Origin: Campylorhamphus procurvoides
Lineage: Eukaryota > Chordata > Aves > Passeriformes > Dendrocolaptidae
DNA: 64,000 nt
Direction: 5' to 3'
Assembly (NCBI GenBank): GCA_013396655.1
Contig: WBMV01006647.1
Location: 1,579,438 to 1,643,437 of the forward strand
Numbering within the stretch: the stretch's first letter is position 1; every line of letters starts with the position of its first letter. Position numbers and translations under genes: made by a program. Positions 39,201 to 50,000 of this stretch are shown here, piece by piece. The notes under the pieces were generated by a model. It did no database searches, was not told the origin of the DNA, and was given only the letters and a program-made list of their open reading frames with translations.

Positions 39201-40175
39201 GCAAAAAGAGACTATTTAATGAGTCTCTGTTTGTGTGTACGCGCACGCATGTGTGCATATATTTATGATTGTGGGGATAATTATCATTAAAAATAGCTAT
39301 CTTTGGGCCTTTCTAATGCAACCCTTTTCTTAATATCTCAGGCTGTGTTCCTGCACTGAAGTGTGTACATGCAAATTCCTGCACAGCCCTTTGGTACCTA
39401 TAGGCATCTCGTCCCAGCCTGCCAGTCTAAAGCTGTCACGGCGCTGCCATTGGGAGCAGGATGTGAATCTCCCGCCAAACAAAGAAGGAAAACAAAAATT
39501 CAGGAGAGAGGGTGAAATTAAAAAAAAATGCTGAGTGAGTGATTCAGGGTCAGCAGCAGCAGCTCCCGGGGCTGCTGCCCACGATGTCAGGAGCATCTCG
39601 GCACAAGCTGGGAAAGGAAAGTCTTTTCAGTGGAGTAAAGCACAGCCCTGCTACTTTTAGATCACTTTCTTTGCTAATCACACTGACAAAATCCAACGTC
39701 AAACCCTGGAATTTATCTTCTATAAAATTATAGATACATCACTGATTGTCGGCTGCAAAGCATTTGTCAATTCTTTCAGCAATTCAGTGTATAAATACAC
39801 AACAGACAAAATTACTCTGGCAATTTGAGGTATTTTACTAAAATGGAAACAAAGCAACTGCAACAGACCATTAACATAGGGCTTATGTTGCTTATTTTTA
39901 AAAATAAATGGCTTAAATAAATGTCTCTGCTCCTAAACAAATTTATTTTGCTTAGGAGAGAGTGTCACCCTTTAAAAGTGTGGAGCTAGTAACTGTCTTT
40001 ACTTAAATGCAAGTTATGTATATCAGCACAGAACATATTCAGCTTTAAGATTCTCAGTGATCTTCCTTACATTCTGTATGTAATAAAAATTATCTTAGTC
40101 TGTAATGGCATAGTTATTTAAAAAGGAAAGGGGAAAAAAAAGGGAAAGAGAAATGAGGAAAGAAAAAAGCCTTAC

Positions 40176-40302
40176 TTAAAGATTTTCTGTGTTCAGGCTT
40201 TGGTTCTTTGGATTCTGTGTCTAAGCTATTCAGTAATTCGATGCTGGAGGATCTTCTGAGTTTGAACTCCAAATTTCCCGATGTAATTCTCCGTTCTTTT
40301 GG
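40176..40302 (-). CDS. ARHGAP15: ARHGAP15 coding exon, linker between PH and RhoGAP domains
   Basis: This 127-bp minus-strand exon begins in phase 0 (CCA AAA GAA, PKERR) and ends after one base of the next codon. It encodes 42 residues finishing EPKPEHRKSL plus the A of a split codon. The RSSS-x-ELL and KPEHRKSL blocks match the human ARHGAP15 linker (about residues 192-234), while the first ten residues and the middle diverge and the NLEF segment is one residue shorter than human NLELF. The Ser-rich block RRSSS fits a basophilic-kinase site; that it is phosphorylated is inference. The 3' splice site is TCTTTTCCCAG|CCA, with only a 9-nt pyrimidine tract before a (TA)n microsatellite. The donor is TTTAA|GTAAGG, with A rather than G at the last exon base. 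Phase agrees with the exon at 42128-42226 upstream and 18127-18249 downstream. Confidence 0.93.
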
Positions 40303-42127
40303 CTGGGAAAAGAATATATATATATATATATATACGTATGTATATGCTTTTAACAACATTATTATTTGTAAGAATGAAGCAAGAGATTCCAGAATGCCAG
40401 TACAGAAGCTCACAGACACACACAGAGCAAGTGTGCAGGGAGTATATAATTTAAGGAAAGTGTAATGCAAAATTTGTCATATGGCAGAGCTTTTATGGCC
40501 CTGACAGACTGATCTTAATTTCTGAGATAAATTCCCTTTTAAGTGAGGAAAACAAAAGGCCTGTTTCTTTAGGCTTTAGAGACCAAAATTATTTCCACAT
40601 TGCAGGCTACTTCCAAATGCTGGCAAAGAGGAAGGGTGTTTAAATTGCCTTTCTGATTTAGATAGTTACAGCAAATATTCTTGCAAACACGATTGTTTCA
40701 AATATAATTGCAAGTTTGGGGTTGAATTCTGCTGGTTTAAGCTTAGGAATTAGTGGGGGGGCTTCTCCCTTGCTCTAATTCACTGGCAGACAAAATGAAA
40801 ATTAATGGGGAAAAGAAGCAAAAAAAGAAAGGACAAAAGGAGCTGCCGTTTCGGCTAAACCCACGTCTCTTCATGTGGCATTTGGTCAGGTGAGATTCAG
40901 CCACCCCAACAGCCTAGAAAGCTGCCAGGCTTTCCACACTCACTCAAAGTTTTAAACTGAAATAAACGACAGGGATGAAGTGGTCACGGCGGGCTGGGTG
41001 GTGACATCCTGTCCTGCGCACACGGCAGAGGAGAACCTTGGCCAGGGCCAGCCCTGCCCCAACCATGGGCCAGCTGTGCCCCACCAGCTGCTGCAGCTGC
41101 TGTGGCTCTGATGCCACAATGTTACTAGAGCTACACTAAAAAAAATATATATAATCAAGTCTATAAGATGTTTAGTTGAATAATATACAAAAAAAATTTT
41201 TTTTCTGAGTCTCCATGGAAAACTCCACCCCAAAATCTTCAGTCAGATATCAATATCCTCACACACCCAATGAAATGCACAATATGAAGACATACATCAT
41301 CAGATCAAACTTTCCTTGGCTGATTATAGCCTCAGGGTAATAGAATGTTTGTAGCTCTTTAAGGAAACAGTAGCTGTGTTCAGATTAACCCTTTCAAAGG
41401 GGCTGCAAATTCCACTGCAGCAAAAACTCTAAAAAATGCAAGAAATGGGGATATTTTTCTCTCACCAGATTCTGTAGTGAACAAGGAAAGTCAGTGCCCT
41501 CTCAAAAAAGAAATAAATAACTGTTCTCGGATGAGGCAGAGATAGGAGGAAGACATTCGGAATTTGTACTGAGAGTGGCAAAAAAGAAAGAAAAAGCTAC
41601 AGCTGAAGCTGTTTTGGTAATTAAAAACAGTTTTAATAAAATGCAACCCTGCTTACTTCTAGTAGAAAACCCCCAGTCTTCCTGGGAGAATAACAGCAAT
41701 CAGTTACAAAGGAATATTATTTGCTAGTGTTATTCTTGTGAATAAGTAATACAAAAATTCATAAAAGGCTCAAATGTATTAATAGTTCTATTGAAGATTA
41801 TATACTGTAGGCTGCATAAACAGAAAATGCAGAAATTCATTAGTTATTAAGTGCTTGTGTGCTTTTACAACCCTCAGCAAAGCCAACGTCCTTGTTATTT
41901 CAGAGAAATAAATGTAGCGTTCTGTTTCGAGGCAAGAATCAAATGACATTTTTGTGCAACAGCCTTGTTTATTTGACATTTTTTAGTAGATTTGCATACA
42001 TATTTTTATGTCCTTCAGAGAAGGGAATGTCTAGCTAGCTGCTAAAACCTGTAGAGATGCCTGAGCAAACGAAGTTGAAATTGTTACATCTTAATTAATA
42101 AAGGTAACAGCCAAAACAAATACATAC
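40303..42127 (-). other. ARHGAP15: ARHGAP15 intron, 1.8 kb, complete
   Basis: This short intron joins the PH-end exon to the linker exon. Its donor is GTATGT (42127-42122) and its acceptor AG lies at 40304-40303. The acceptor is immediately preceded by a 9-nt pyrimidine run and then a 21-bp (AT)n tract. A GC-rich islet of about 140 bp with three CAGCTG boxes lies at 40975-41115, and an A8T8 run at 41189-41204. No other exon was seen. Confidence 0.92.
40314..40334. repeat. (AT)n microsatellite abutting the ARHGAP15 linker-exon acceptor
   Basis: A 21-bp alternating AT run. On the transcribed minus strand it ends only 9 nt before the AG of the 3' splice site of the exon at 40176-40302, so it occupies the region where the polypyrimidine tract would normally extend. 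Confidence 0.95.
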
Positions 42128-42226
42128 CAATCTGTCAATTGCATTTTTGATAGCGTGGAACCAATCCAATATGAGAAAGTCGATATCCGACTGGAGGAGG
42201 AACTCATTTCCTGACACTGTTGTGAT
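42128..42226 (-). CDS. ARHGAP15: ARHGAP15 coding exon, C-terminal end of the PH domain
   Basis: This 99-bp minus-strand exon encodes 33 residues in phase 0 at both ends, starting ITTVSGNEF and ending KNAIDRL. It is nearly identical to what I recall of human ARHGAP15 at about residues 159-191. It supplies the last PH-domain strand and C-terminal helix; the helix Trp that is almost invariant in PH domains is codon 22 (42161-42163). In the family this PH domain binds phosphoinositides and brings the GAP to the membrane, where it acts on Rac. The 3' splice site reads CTCTCCCCAG|ATC (AG at 42227-42228) and the donor reads TTG|GTATGT (GT at 42127-42126). The frame is closed upstream and downstream, as expected of an internal exon. 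The only difference from human I notice is Leu for Ile in DFLIL. ARHGAP9/12/27 are relatives, but the match to ARHGAP15 is much closer. Confidence 0.95.
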
Positions 42227-43040
42227 CTGGGGAGAGCATGGACACACAGGTAAGTAAAGCACACTCCAGACAGACACTTTTCCTCTCTTTTCCCTCCAAT
42301 TTCCCCCAAATGCTTTTTCTTTGTACCAAGAATTATCTGCTGGTATGCCGAGTTACTGAGGAATTTTGAACCTCTGTCTGAAAACTGTTTTGAATATGTC
42401 ACAACAAACGAGATATTGTCTCAGCAGTGCAACCACCGAACACAAATAGTGCAAAAATAACGGGGTTGTGACAAAAGTTAAGAAAAGGCAGGAAACTCAG
42501 TGTGATGAGACACAGTTCAAATGAAATCAGAGCACCCTGAAAAGAAATGAATGCAATATGAGAATTATTTCCTGTCATTTGCAGTTTCCATTTCCATTTT
42601 AGTATTATTGTTTTTACATCTCGTACCTCCATACTCAAATTTGCACATTTATTATATACCTGTAACTCCAGAGCCCACTTCCAAGCATTTTGGTAAAACT
42701 AATAATGTCACTCTTTCACATTAAAAAAAAAATACCATCAAAGATGGCTGCAGCAGAGTAATTAGGAGCCCATTTATCATGAAAAAAAAATCCCCAGTTT
42801 GCCTGAATAGAAGTCGATTTACATTTTTGACCCACTCACTGGGAATATTTATCAAAAGAATATTCAATCCCCTGATAATGCTGTTTCACTGCCTAACCTA
42901 ATATTTGGTGGAAATATGCATCTATGTGCTGTTAGTCTGAACTTCTATAAACCACTGGGATAATAATGATACATCACTTTTTATTTTACATATATATATA
43001 TTTCACCAAAGGAAATCTCCAGGTACTCCACACAACAGGT

Positions 43041-43145
43041 TGAAACAACCATTTTGCAGATGGCAAAACTGAGGCACAGATCTGGGCAGTGCTTTACCCC
43101 AGGAATATTCAGCAGTCCTGGTTCATATGACCACAGAGCATGAGT
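43041..43145 (-). repeat. MIR-like / core-SINE-like ancient fragment
   Basis: CCATTTTGCAGATGGCAAAA followed by CTGAGGCACAGATCTGGGCA closely follows the reverse complement of the MIR segment CTGTGCCTCAGTTTCCTCATCTGTAAAATGG. The later CAGTCCTGGTTCATATGACC and AGAGCATG fit the rest of that arm loosely. Related archosaur SINEs share this arm, so the exact family is open. Confidence 0.5.
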
Positions 43146-43961
43146 AGGACACAACAGCCCTCTGTGTTTGCAGACAGGTGAATGGAGAGCTACATCCCCA
43201 CCACATTTTGGAAGGGACAGGAGCTCATCCTGCCCGTGCTGAAACCAAAGTTTTTTCTTATTTCGTTGTTATTAAGAGTTGCTTCTGCAAAATGTCACAT
43301 CCACATTTGGGAACTGAGCACTTGGGGTTCGGTGTTTTGGGGATTCAGGTTTAGTCTGCATGTTGGGATGTTCACTGGAACATGGCATTATTTACCAAAA
43401 CCTATTCAGGTTTTTCTTTTTCAGGGAATGACTGAAGATAGTGGACAACAGAGATTTCCCTCTGACCAAAGTTTGAGGAACAGCAGAGCAAAGCCAGTAA
43501 GACCTGGCACAGTCTATTTATGTAAATCCATCAACATGAAGTGCTACTGTTTGCTGCATATCCCCAGCATCAAGAGTTTTTATTGAAGCAAAAAAAAAAG
43601 CAGCAGATCCTCACCAGCCTGGGTACTCCCTGCATCTTCCTTAAAATTGAAATACTACCAAGGAAAAAAACCCAAAAAAACAAAACAACAGCTTAATATC
43701 CCATTAATTGTCCTATAACCCTCCCTTTATTGAGGAAATGCCTGCAAGGAAGGTTTCCAAAGTCATCAGCATTAAGGAAAATCCCGTCAGTGCAGCTCCA
43801 GCGGAGACATCCTGTGAGAGCCCTGTGGAGAATGTGGGAATGGTCCCCTGGCTCGGGCTCGGGGGCTGCCTGGCTGCAGATGTTCATCCCGTCCTGTCCG
43901 CACCCATCAGGAGCACACTCAGCCACCCACTGCTCCCCCTGACCACGGGACAGTTATTTAT

Positions 43962-44000
43962 GGGGGGGGGGGGGGGGGNNNNNNNNNNNNNNNNNNNNNN
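43962..44000. other. G17 run followed by a 22-base assembly gap
   Basis: Seventeen G (43962-43978) are followed directly by 22 N (43979-44000). The 200 bp to the left is GC-rich compared with its surroundings. The gap probably marks a G-rich stretch that could not be read, and its true length may not be 22. Confidence 0.95.
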
Positions 44001-47000
44001 CTCCATAGCCATAATGTTAAACACTACTCCCACACCCACCCTGCCCTTTACTGATAGGGTATAAAAAGCCAAAATTCAACTTAAGGTGAGCAGCAGAAAG
44101 AGCTGACCTCGAGTTCTGTGCCCGGCTCACACAGCAAGGTTTGAGTTCAAAATGATGGTATGATATCACAATTTATTAATGTATACATGCAGATATGAAT
44201 TAGACTAAACACAGGCAACAATTCAATCTAATGCCTCTCTCCCAGTATAAACAAATCATTATTAAAATTATAAAATGGAATAACATTTTCAAAGTAAGAG
44301 CAACATATGTAATTAGATTTACTGTATTTTGAAGGCTTAAAAAGGACACAACATAGTTCAGCCTTCCGTTCAGTAAATTCAGACTTTATTAAAATACAAG
44401 TATTCAGCACTGCATAAATATTTGCACTGTATGATATGCAAAAGAGATACTCCATTGCTAACAAGACCAAAGCAAAATACATGTTGAAAGTTTCTTTGTC
44501 TGAATGTGTTATTTTGATAATCATATATTATCAGTGTTTTATGAGCAAATCTGTAAAAACAGATCATAGAATGGAGGGATGAGAATTCATTTAAAATATA
44601 CTTTCTGTAAGATATAGTTCAAGTCCTTTTCTTTCTTTCCTCAGACTAATCTTCAGAGTAACTAGACAGTTTCAAGAAGACTGCTACTGCTCTCTACAGT
44701 TTAAATGCATCCACTCCTTAATTACAGTCAGTAATTGACTTTGTTCTGCTCCATTCCAGTCATTCACAGGCAAGCAGTTCCAAAGGCTTTGGCTGGTAAA
44801 TCCCATTTAATGTGCAGGTTTTCTATCCCACTTTTATATATTACCTCCTCAGGATTTCTGATAAATGGCTCTTGGAAGGGATTGCTAAACCATATTTGCA
44901 CTTTGAACAATCAAATTTTCAACACCCTTGGGAAAAGACATCAGTAAAGAATGCTGGTTTTGACTAAACCTTGGGATTGAACAATTTATGATCACAGCCC
45001 TAAATGATGTATAACTAACAACAAGCAGAAATTGTTCAATATTAAGGCCTGTTAACATACCGTCCCTGTGTCAGGCACTGCTGAAATAAACACAGGGACC
45101 AGGGAAACAAATGAAAGACAAATCTGGGGGAAAAAAGAGAAAATGAAGTGCTCCGTCTAGAGCTGCCAGACTCCATTGTGCCAGGTACTTCACTTATTTA
45201 AATACCTCCCGAAATCCCTCTCACTGTGCCATCATTTTTGCAAGGGCTACAGTCTGGAATTAGCATTACCTTACCAGGCAGAATGCTGCTGCTGCTGCTG
45301 TCAGCAACAAAAACCCATGAGGAAAGACAACTGACATCAACCCTCTGGTTTGCCATGCCCTTCAGGTTGGTTATAGGAGAGACAGGGTGCCTGGATTCCT
45401 GGATTCCCTTTTTTTTTTCTTTGCTACAGCACCTTGGAAAAATGATTTAAAAGGCTGAATCTGCTCACAGAGTAGTTTTCCACTGAGCTGTAGTACAGTC
45501 CTGCTGCTAAGCATTGATCCTCTGAAAATATGGGCTCACCACAGGTAAATGTGTGCTAAATTCAATGCACTGCTGGGCTGCCAACACCGTGTGGGAAGTG
45601 GTGAGAGGGGCAGGTGTGAAACACTTTTTCTGATTTTCTATTTGTGGCTTATTAAAGGCTTTCTCTTGTCACCTTATAAAGCTGCAAATGGAGGGTTGAG
45701 CTTCTTTTGTATGTCACCCTAATGATGTACCAAGGTGGCATTCAACAAGATCCTATTTTATTAAACAGAAAGATACCCTTATAGCTCTAAGAAATACAGG
45801 ACACTGTATCTAATTAATATCTTTACCATTTTACATTACATAAATATAGTTTAGACACTACTCAGGATCAACAGTTCTTAAAAATCCTACGCATTATATA
45901 TTTTTCCTGTGCTGGGTTGTGCATTGGGACACACTATAGCACCAAGCATGGTTGTGTTCCTCCAGGGCTTCCAAACCTTTACAGATCACGTGGATCACCT
46001 CTTGGAAGGTGTCTCAGAGACTGTTCCATCTCAGAGTATACTTATATACCAATGGAAAACAGGAGATAAACCCCAGAAAAGTGCCATGGGATGAGCCCAC
46101 AATCTTCTGTCCATAGTTTTCCTTCAAAGTTTGGTCTAGGGACTGCTGCACTGCTGTGAAAAATGTCTCTTTTATGGTATCCCTCTGTTTCATTACCAAT
46201 ATACGTTTCTACAGATACATTCTTACATTTATTTTAGCTGCAGAACAGGAATAGAGGAAATTTTAGCAATCCTGCTGATAGGCACTCTATGGAGATATAG
46301 GAAAGGGCGATAAATTCACACAGCAAAACAAAAATTCAAACCCGTCTTATTGATTCACCCACTTCAAAGTGTACTTATGCATCTCTGGTGGTTAGAACTA
46401 TTATTTGCAGTGATGAACTATTTTCAGACAATGCCAAGAACAAACCTTAATACAGGAAGTGAAGAATCCTGTGGGGAAGGAGAAATGCAGCAAAAAAGCT
46501 TGGTCTGTACCCTGCAGCGAGCGAAAGGGAGCAGAGTGAGCAGCTTGGGAAGTGTGTGGTTCATGTACAGCTCATGTATGGCCACCAAAAAACTATCTCA
46601 CAGGTCTTATTTCAGCCAAATACTGAAACAAGCCATTTTCAACTCCCCCTGAAACTGGAACATCAGGAAAAATTGCTGGACTATTGGGGTGAAGCTTCAT
46701 ATAACCTACCCCAATGGTTCAGTGTTGGGTTATTGGATGCTTTTGGAGCGTAGAAACTTCAGCAGTTGCTAATCCAGTTCAAGATTCAGTGCAGAAAACC
46801 GAAATTTTGATGCCACCTGGGACTCACACAGCTTGTGGTGAACACTAAGTGATTTAAACTTGGATTGACAGATACCTCTGCGTGCAGAAATTCAATAAAA
46901 TGTGTTCCTCTTGTTGCACTGTGCATTGGGATTTCTGCCCTTGATATGTGTCGGAAAAAAAGGAAATGTGACTCGCTGGAGCATTTCTAGCTCCAAAGCT

Positions 47001-50000
47001 AACACTCTTCCCCCCTTTCCCACTGCTCCCTTCATCTCACCTTGCTCTCTCACAAAGCGGTGATTTTTTTTCTGATCATGTTAATCAACCTGATTTCCCA
47101 TAATGAAGGGCAATCTGGGCTTTTCTCTCTGTTTTCCTGAGAGATTTTTGCAGGATGGGATCTATCCATCCAGTTCATGGTGGACATGACACAGGATATG
47201 CCACTCTCCATCTGCATGGCAGCCACCAGGGATGGGACAGGGAAGTTGTGGAAAGAGTTAAAAAGAAAGGAAAAAAAATAAAAGAAAGAGAAAGGCAAGA
47301 AGACGAAGAATTTTCTCTCTCTAAACATTAATTCGAAAAATCATTAGAATATAATATAACAAGAATAAACACATAAAACATAGATACTCATGTGTCCACA
47401 CCCCCAGCAGAAGTAGAATTAATTAAAGTTGGGAGACACTACGCTCCTTAGTGGTTTAATTAGCTGGATTTGAATTAAATGGGGACAGAGCTAGGCAAGT
47501 TTTTAAAAACATGTCAAAAGTCTAACTGCATTTCTGGAAGTTGATCTTAAATTCTTTCTCACAGATAATCCAGTCTCTTGGCCATGTTTATGCTGAATGA
47601 GTGAGCACCCAAAAGGATAAATAAAATATCTCTCTGTGCTGTACTGTGAGCTGAGTCTAATAGTAAAAGAATGGAAATAAAAGGAAAAAAAGGATCAGTT
47701 TTGAGCTGCATTATGTTTGTACAGCATCATGTATCCAGTCTATGAGCCAGCCTATCAAATAGAGGTAGTCATGGTTATGCTGATAGTTAAATTACTTAAA
47801 GGACTCTAAGATGTTTATGACTACCAAAGAAATTTCATTATCAAGCAGATTGTCTGTCTCATATTACAGTCTGGCTTCACCCATCTAGCAGTCCTTTGGA
47901 TGTCGAGCAAAGTTAACATTGAAGTGATGGGGAAATATCAGCTTGAGCGAAAAGGTCTTCAACCAATCTTTCAAAAAAAATTATATTTGTTAAAAAATTT
48001 GGTGAGAAAGTATCTGCCTTGTGTTCCCAATGTTGCTAGATGTTAAGTAAATATATGCTGATTGCAAAAAAGTTGCTTTGGCAACTCTCTTATTAAAATG
48101 CATTTGTAACCCCCATCTGTCATGAAAGTTTTGAAAAGTTTGTTTACTTTGGAGAGCCGCCTTATCCAGGGTTACCCCGGCATACAATGATAGCAGTCTT
48201 CAGAAGTTGTGTGAGGAACAAGCCACTAGGGATCCATTTTTGTTTTAATTGGCACACACAAACACTTTTCTGGTCTGTCAAAAAGATCAAGCTAATATGC
48301 ATGGCGGGTGTTATATTCTCAGCTTTTGGGAGTAGTAAAGCTCCCTTTATTTAAGTAATTTAAATGATAGACTGCAAAAACTTTGCAAGTCAGAAAAATG
48401 TTTTATACTTTCTTTGGGAATATTTGTTTTAGGCAACAGAAAATGTTCTACATATCTAAAGATGTTGAACCTTATGTTTTAATTACCCTATTTTTTCTGA
48501 CTCTGTAAAAGTGACTGTGAAAACCAAGGATTGCAAAGAGGCAACAAACAGATCCTGTTCTTTCACAACTTCTGCAATATTAGAAATTGTAAGACCAAGT
48601 GCTGCCAGATGTTTTTAAGATATTTCCTTGATTGTGTTGCCTTGTGGTATGACTGATTTGCACATCCATTCGCTGGGAACCTTTTTGGGAACATCCTATC
48701 AAAGCAACCTGTTTATATACAATAAGTTGCTTTTTAGAGAAATTAAACTAGTGCTGGCATTATACACATCAATGGCTCTGAAATGAATTCAACAGTCTCA
48801 AACTTGGGGGCCAAACTTACAGGAAACAATACATTTTTAAATAAAACTATAAACGAACAAATAGAGAATATTTTTTTTTCATGGTGAATTCCTGGGACTA
48901 AGTCCTTCAACATAATTCAGTAATAAATTAATGAACTCTGGGACTGCTAAGAAGAAGAAAAAATCTTTGAGCCTGAAGTTTCCCTTCTGCTGTGCCATGA
49001 AATCACAGTATACACCTGTTTCTGTAGAATTACATTTATACTAACAAGGAAGGAATGATATCCTCTCTCTGCATTATAAGGCAAAACTTTTCCTTTCTTT
49101 ACTGTCCATGATGGTTCTCAGTTACAAAAGAACTGATTTTTTTTGCTTTTATGAGAGATATTGAAAGAGCAGCAGGTCACAACTGAAGCTGATTAGGCCA
49201 TGAGACACCAAAATTCCTCCTTTGGTTTGAAGAGGAGCTCAGAGTGGGTGTCTGCAGAGCTTCTCTGGAGGGGGAAAGGCCCAGGGGTACTGGGATGCTG
49301 TCACTGATTTCAAGCAATAATTTATCATTCTCCCTTTTCCACCCACCAGTCCAGGTCTTATTTCTTGCTGCCATTGGAGGTGTGTGAGAGGAAAGCACAT
49401 GCTGTGTTGTGTGAGCAAAGGGAACGGTAAGGAAGAGCATGCAGGGAATGCACTGGGAGATATTTCCTGCTGATCTGCTCTGCTGGTGTTATGCCCTGTG
49501 CTAGAGAGTTGGAATACTGGGACTGGCCTCTGAAAAACAGGGGTCTCCTTCAGAGGGTAAAGAGCAGAAAGAGAAACATGAGACAGGCAGCAGATGACCA
49601 TCCTGGATGTGAGCCACTTGTGCTCAGCCTGCCGTGTCCCCCCTGCCCGTGTTACCCTCTGCTCCAGCCCCATGGATGTGCTGCCCTCACTGCGGAGCAG
49701 CACGGGTGGATTTCTGACAGCCTTTTAGCCAAAGTCAGGGGAGATGGGAGTCAACAGACTTGGGGAGGGAAAAAGAAGCACCCCCAAAACTGGAAAAAGT
49801 GGAGAAGCAGAAGATAATAATTAAGACACAATTCAGTCGTGTCTGTGCATAGTGGGAAGTCAGGGAATAGACAATTGCACATTTTGTCCTCAGATGAAGA
49901 CTAAAGGCGATGTATGAATACCTACTGCAAGCTACTTTTCTCCTTGGGGTAATATTTTACTGTTATTGCCTTTGCAATCTGAAGCCATATATTACATAGC

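Larger units (their letters stand above)
18250..40175 (-). other. ARHGAP15: ARHGAP15 intron, 21.9 kb, complete
   Basis: This intron is bounded by the donor at 40175-40174 (GTAAGG) and the acceptor AG at 18251-18250, with an exact phase match across it. It holds an (AATC)7 repeat at 19246-19273, an old plus-strand CR1 at 24.18-25.35 kb with a younger minus-strand CR1 inside it, a CR1 tail at 34.67-34.85 kb, a probable ancient SINE tail at 36.08-36.21 kb, a (CA)n(TA)n tract at 36242-36272, and poly-T runs near 32756 and 33977. GC-richer islets lie at 27.65-27.97 kb, 36.8-37.0 kb and 39.43-39.60 kb. The remainder is AT-rich and featureless to me. Confidence 0.9.

Noticed and set aside
42248..42256. 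Perfect donor-like CAGGTAAGT on the plus strand beside the PH-end exon
   Set aside because: It is antisense to the gene, and no plus-strand exon with a matching acceptor was found.
43182..43586. Plus-strand open frame of 134 codons just upstream of the MIR-like fragment's right flank
   Set aside because: No domain and no conservation pattern. It is antisense to the ARHGAP15 transcript and has no plausible promoter.
44566..44584. ATCATAGAATGGAGGG resembling a CR1 octamer end
   Set aside because: None of the following CR1 blocks (GGTTGGAA, GACC, AAGATCAT) is present.
46250..46350. Possible second MIR-like arm (CACACAGCAAAAC ... ATTCAAACCCGTCTTATTGA)
   Set aside because: Only the short CACAGC and TTCAAACCC pieces fit, which is too little to support a call.
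49239..49703. Minus-strand open frame of 154 codons in a GC-richer patch
   Set aside because: Composition explains the lack of stops. An overlapping frame on each strand is equally open and none resembles a protein family.
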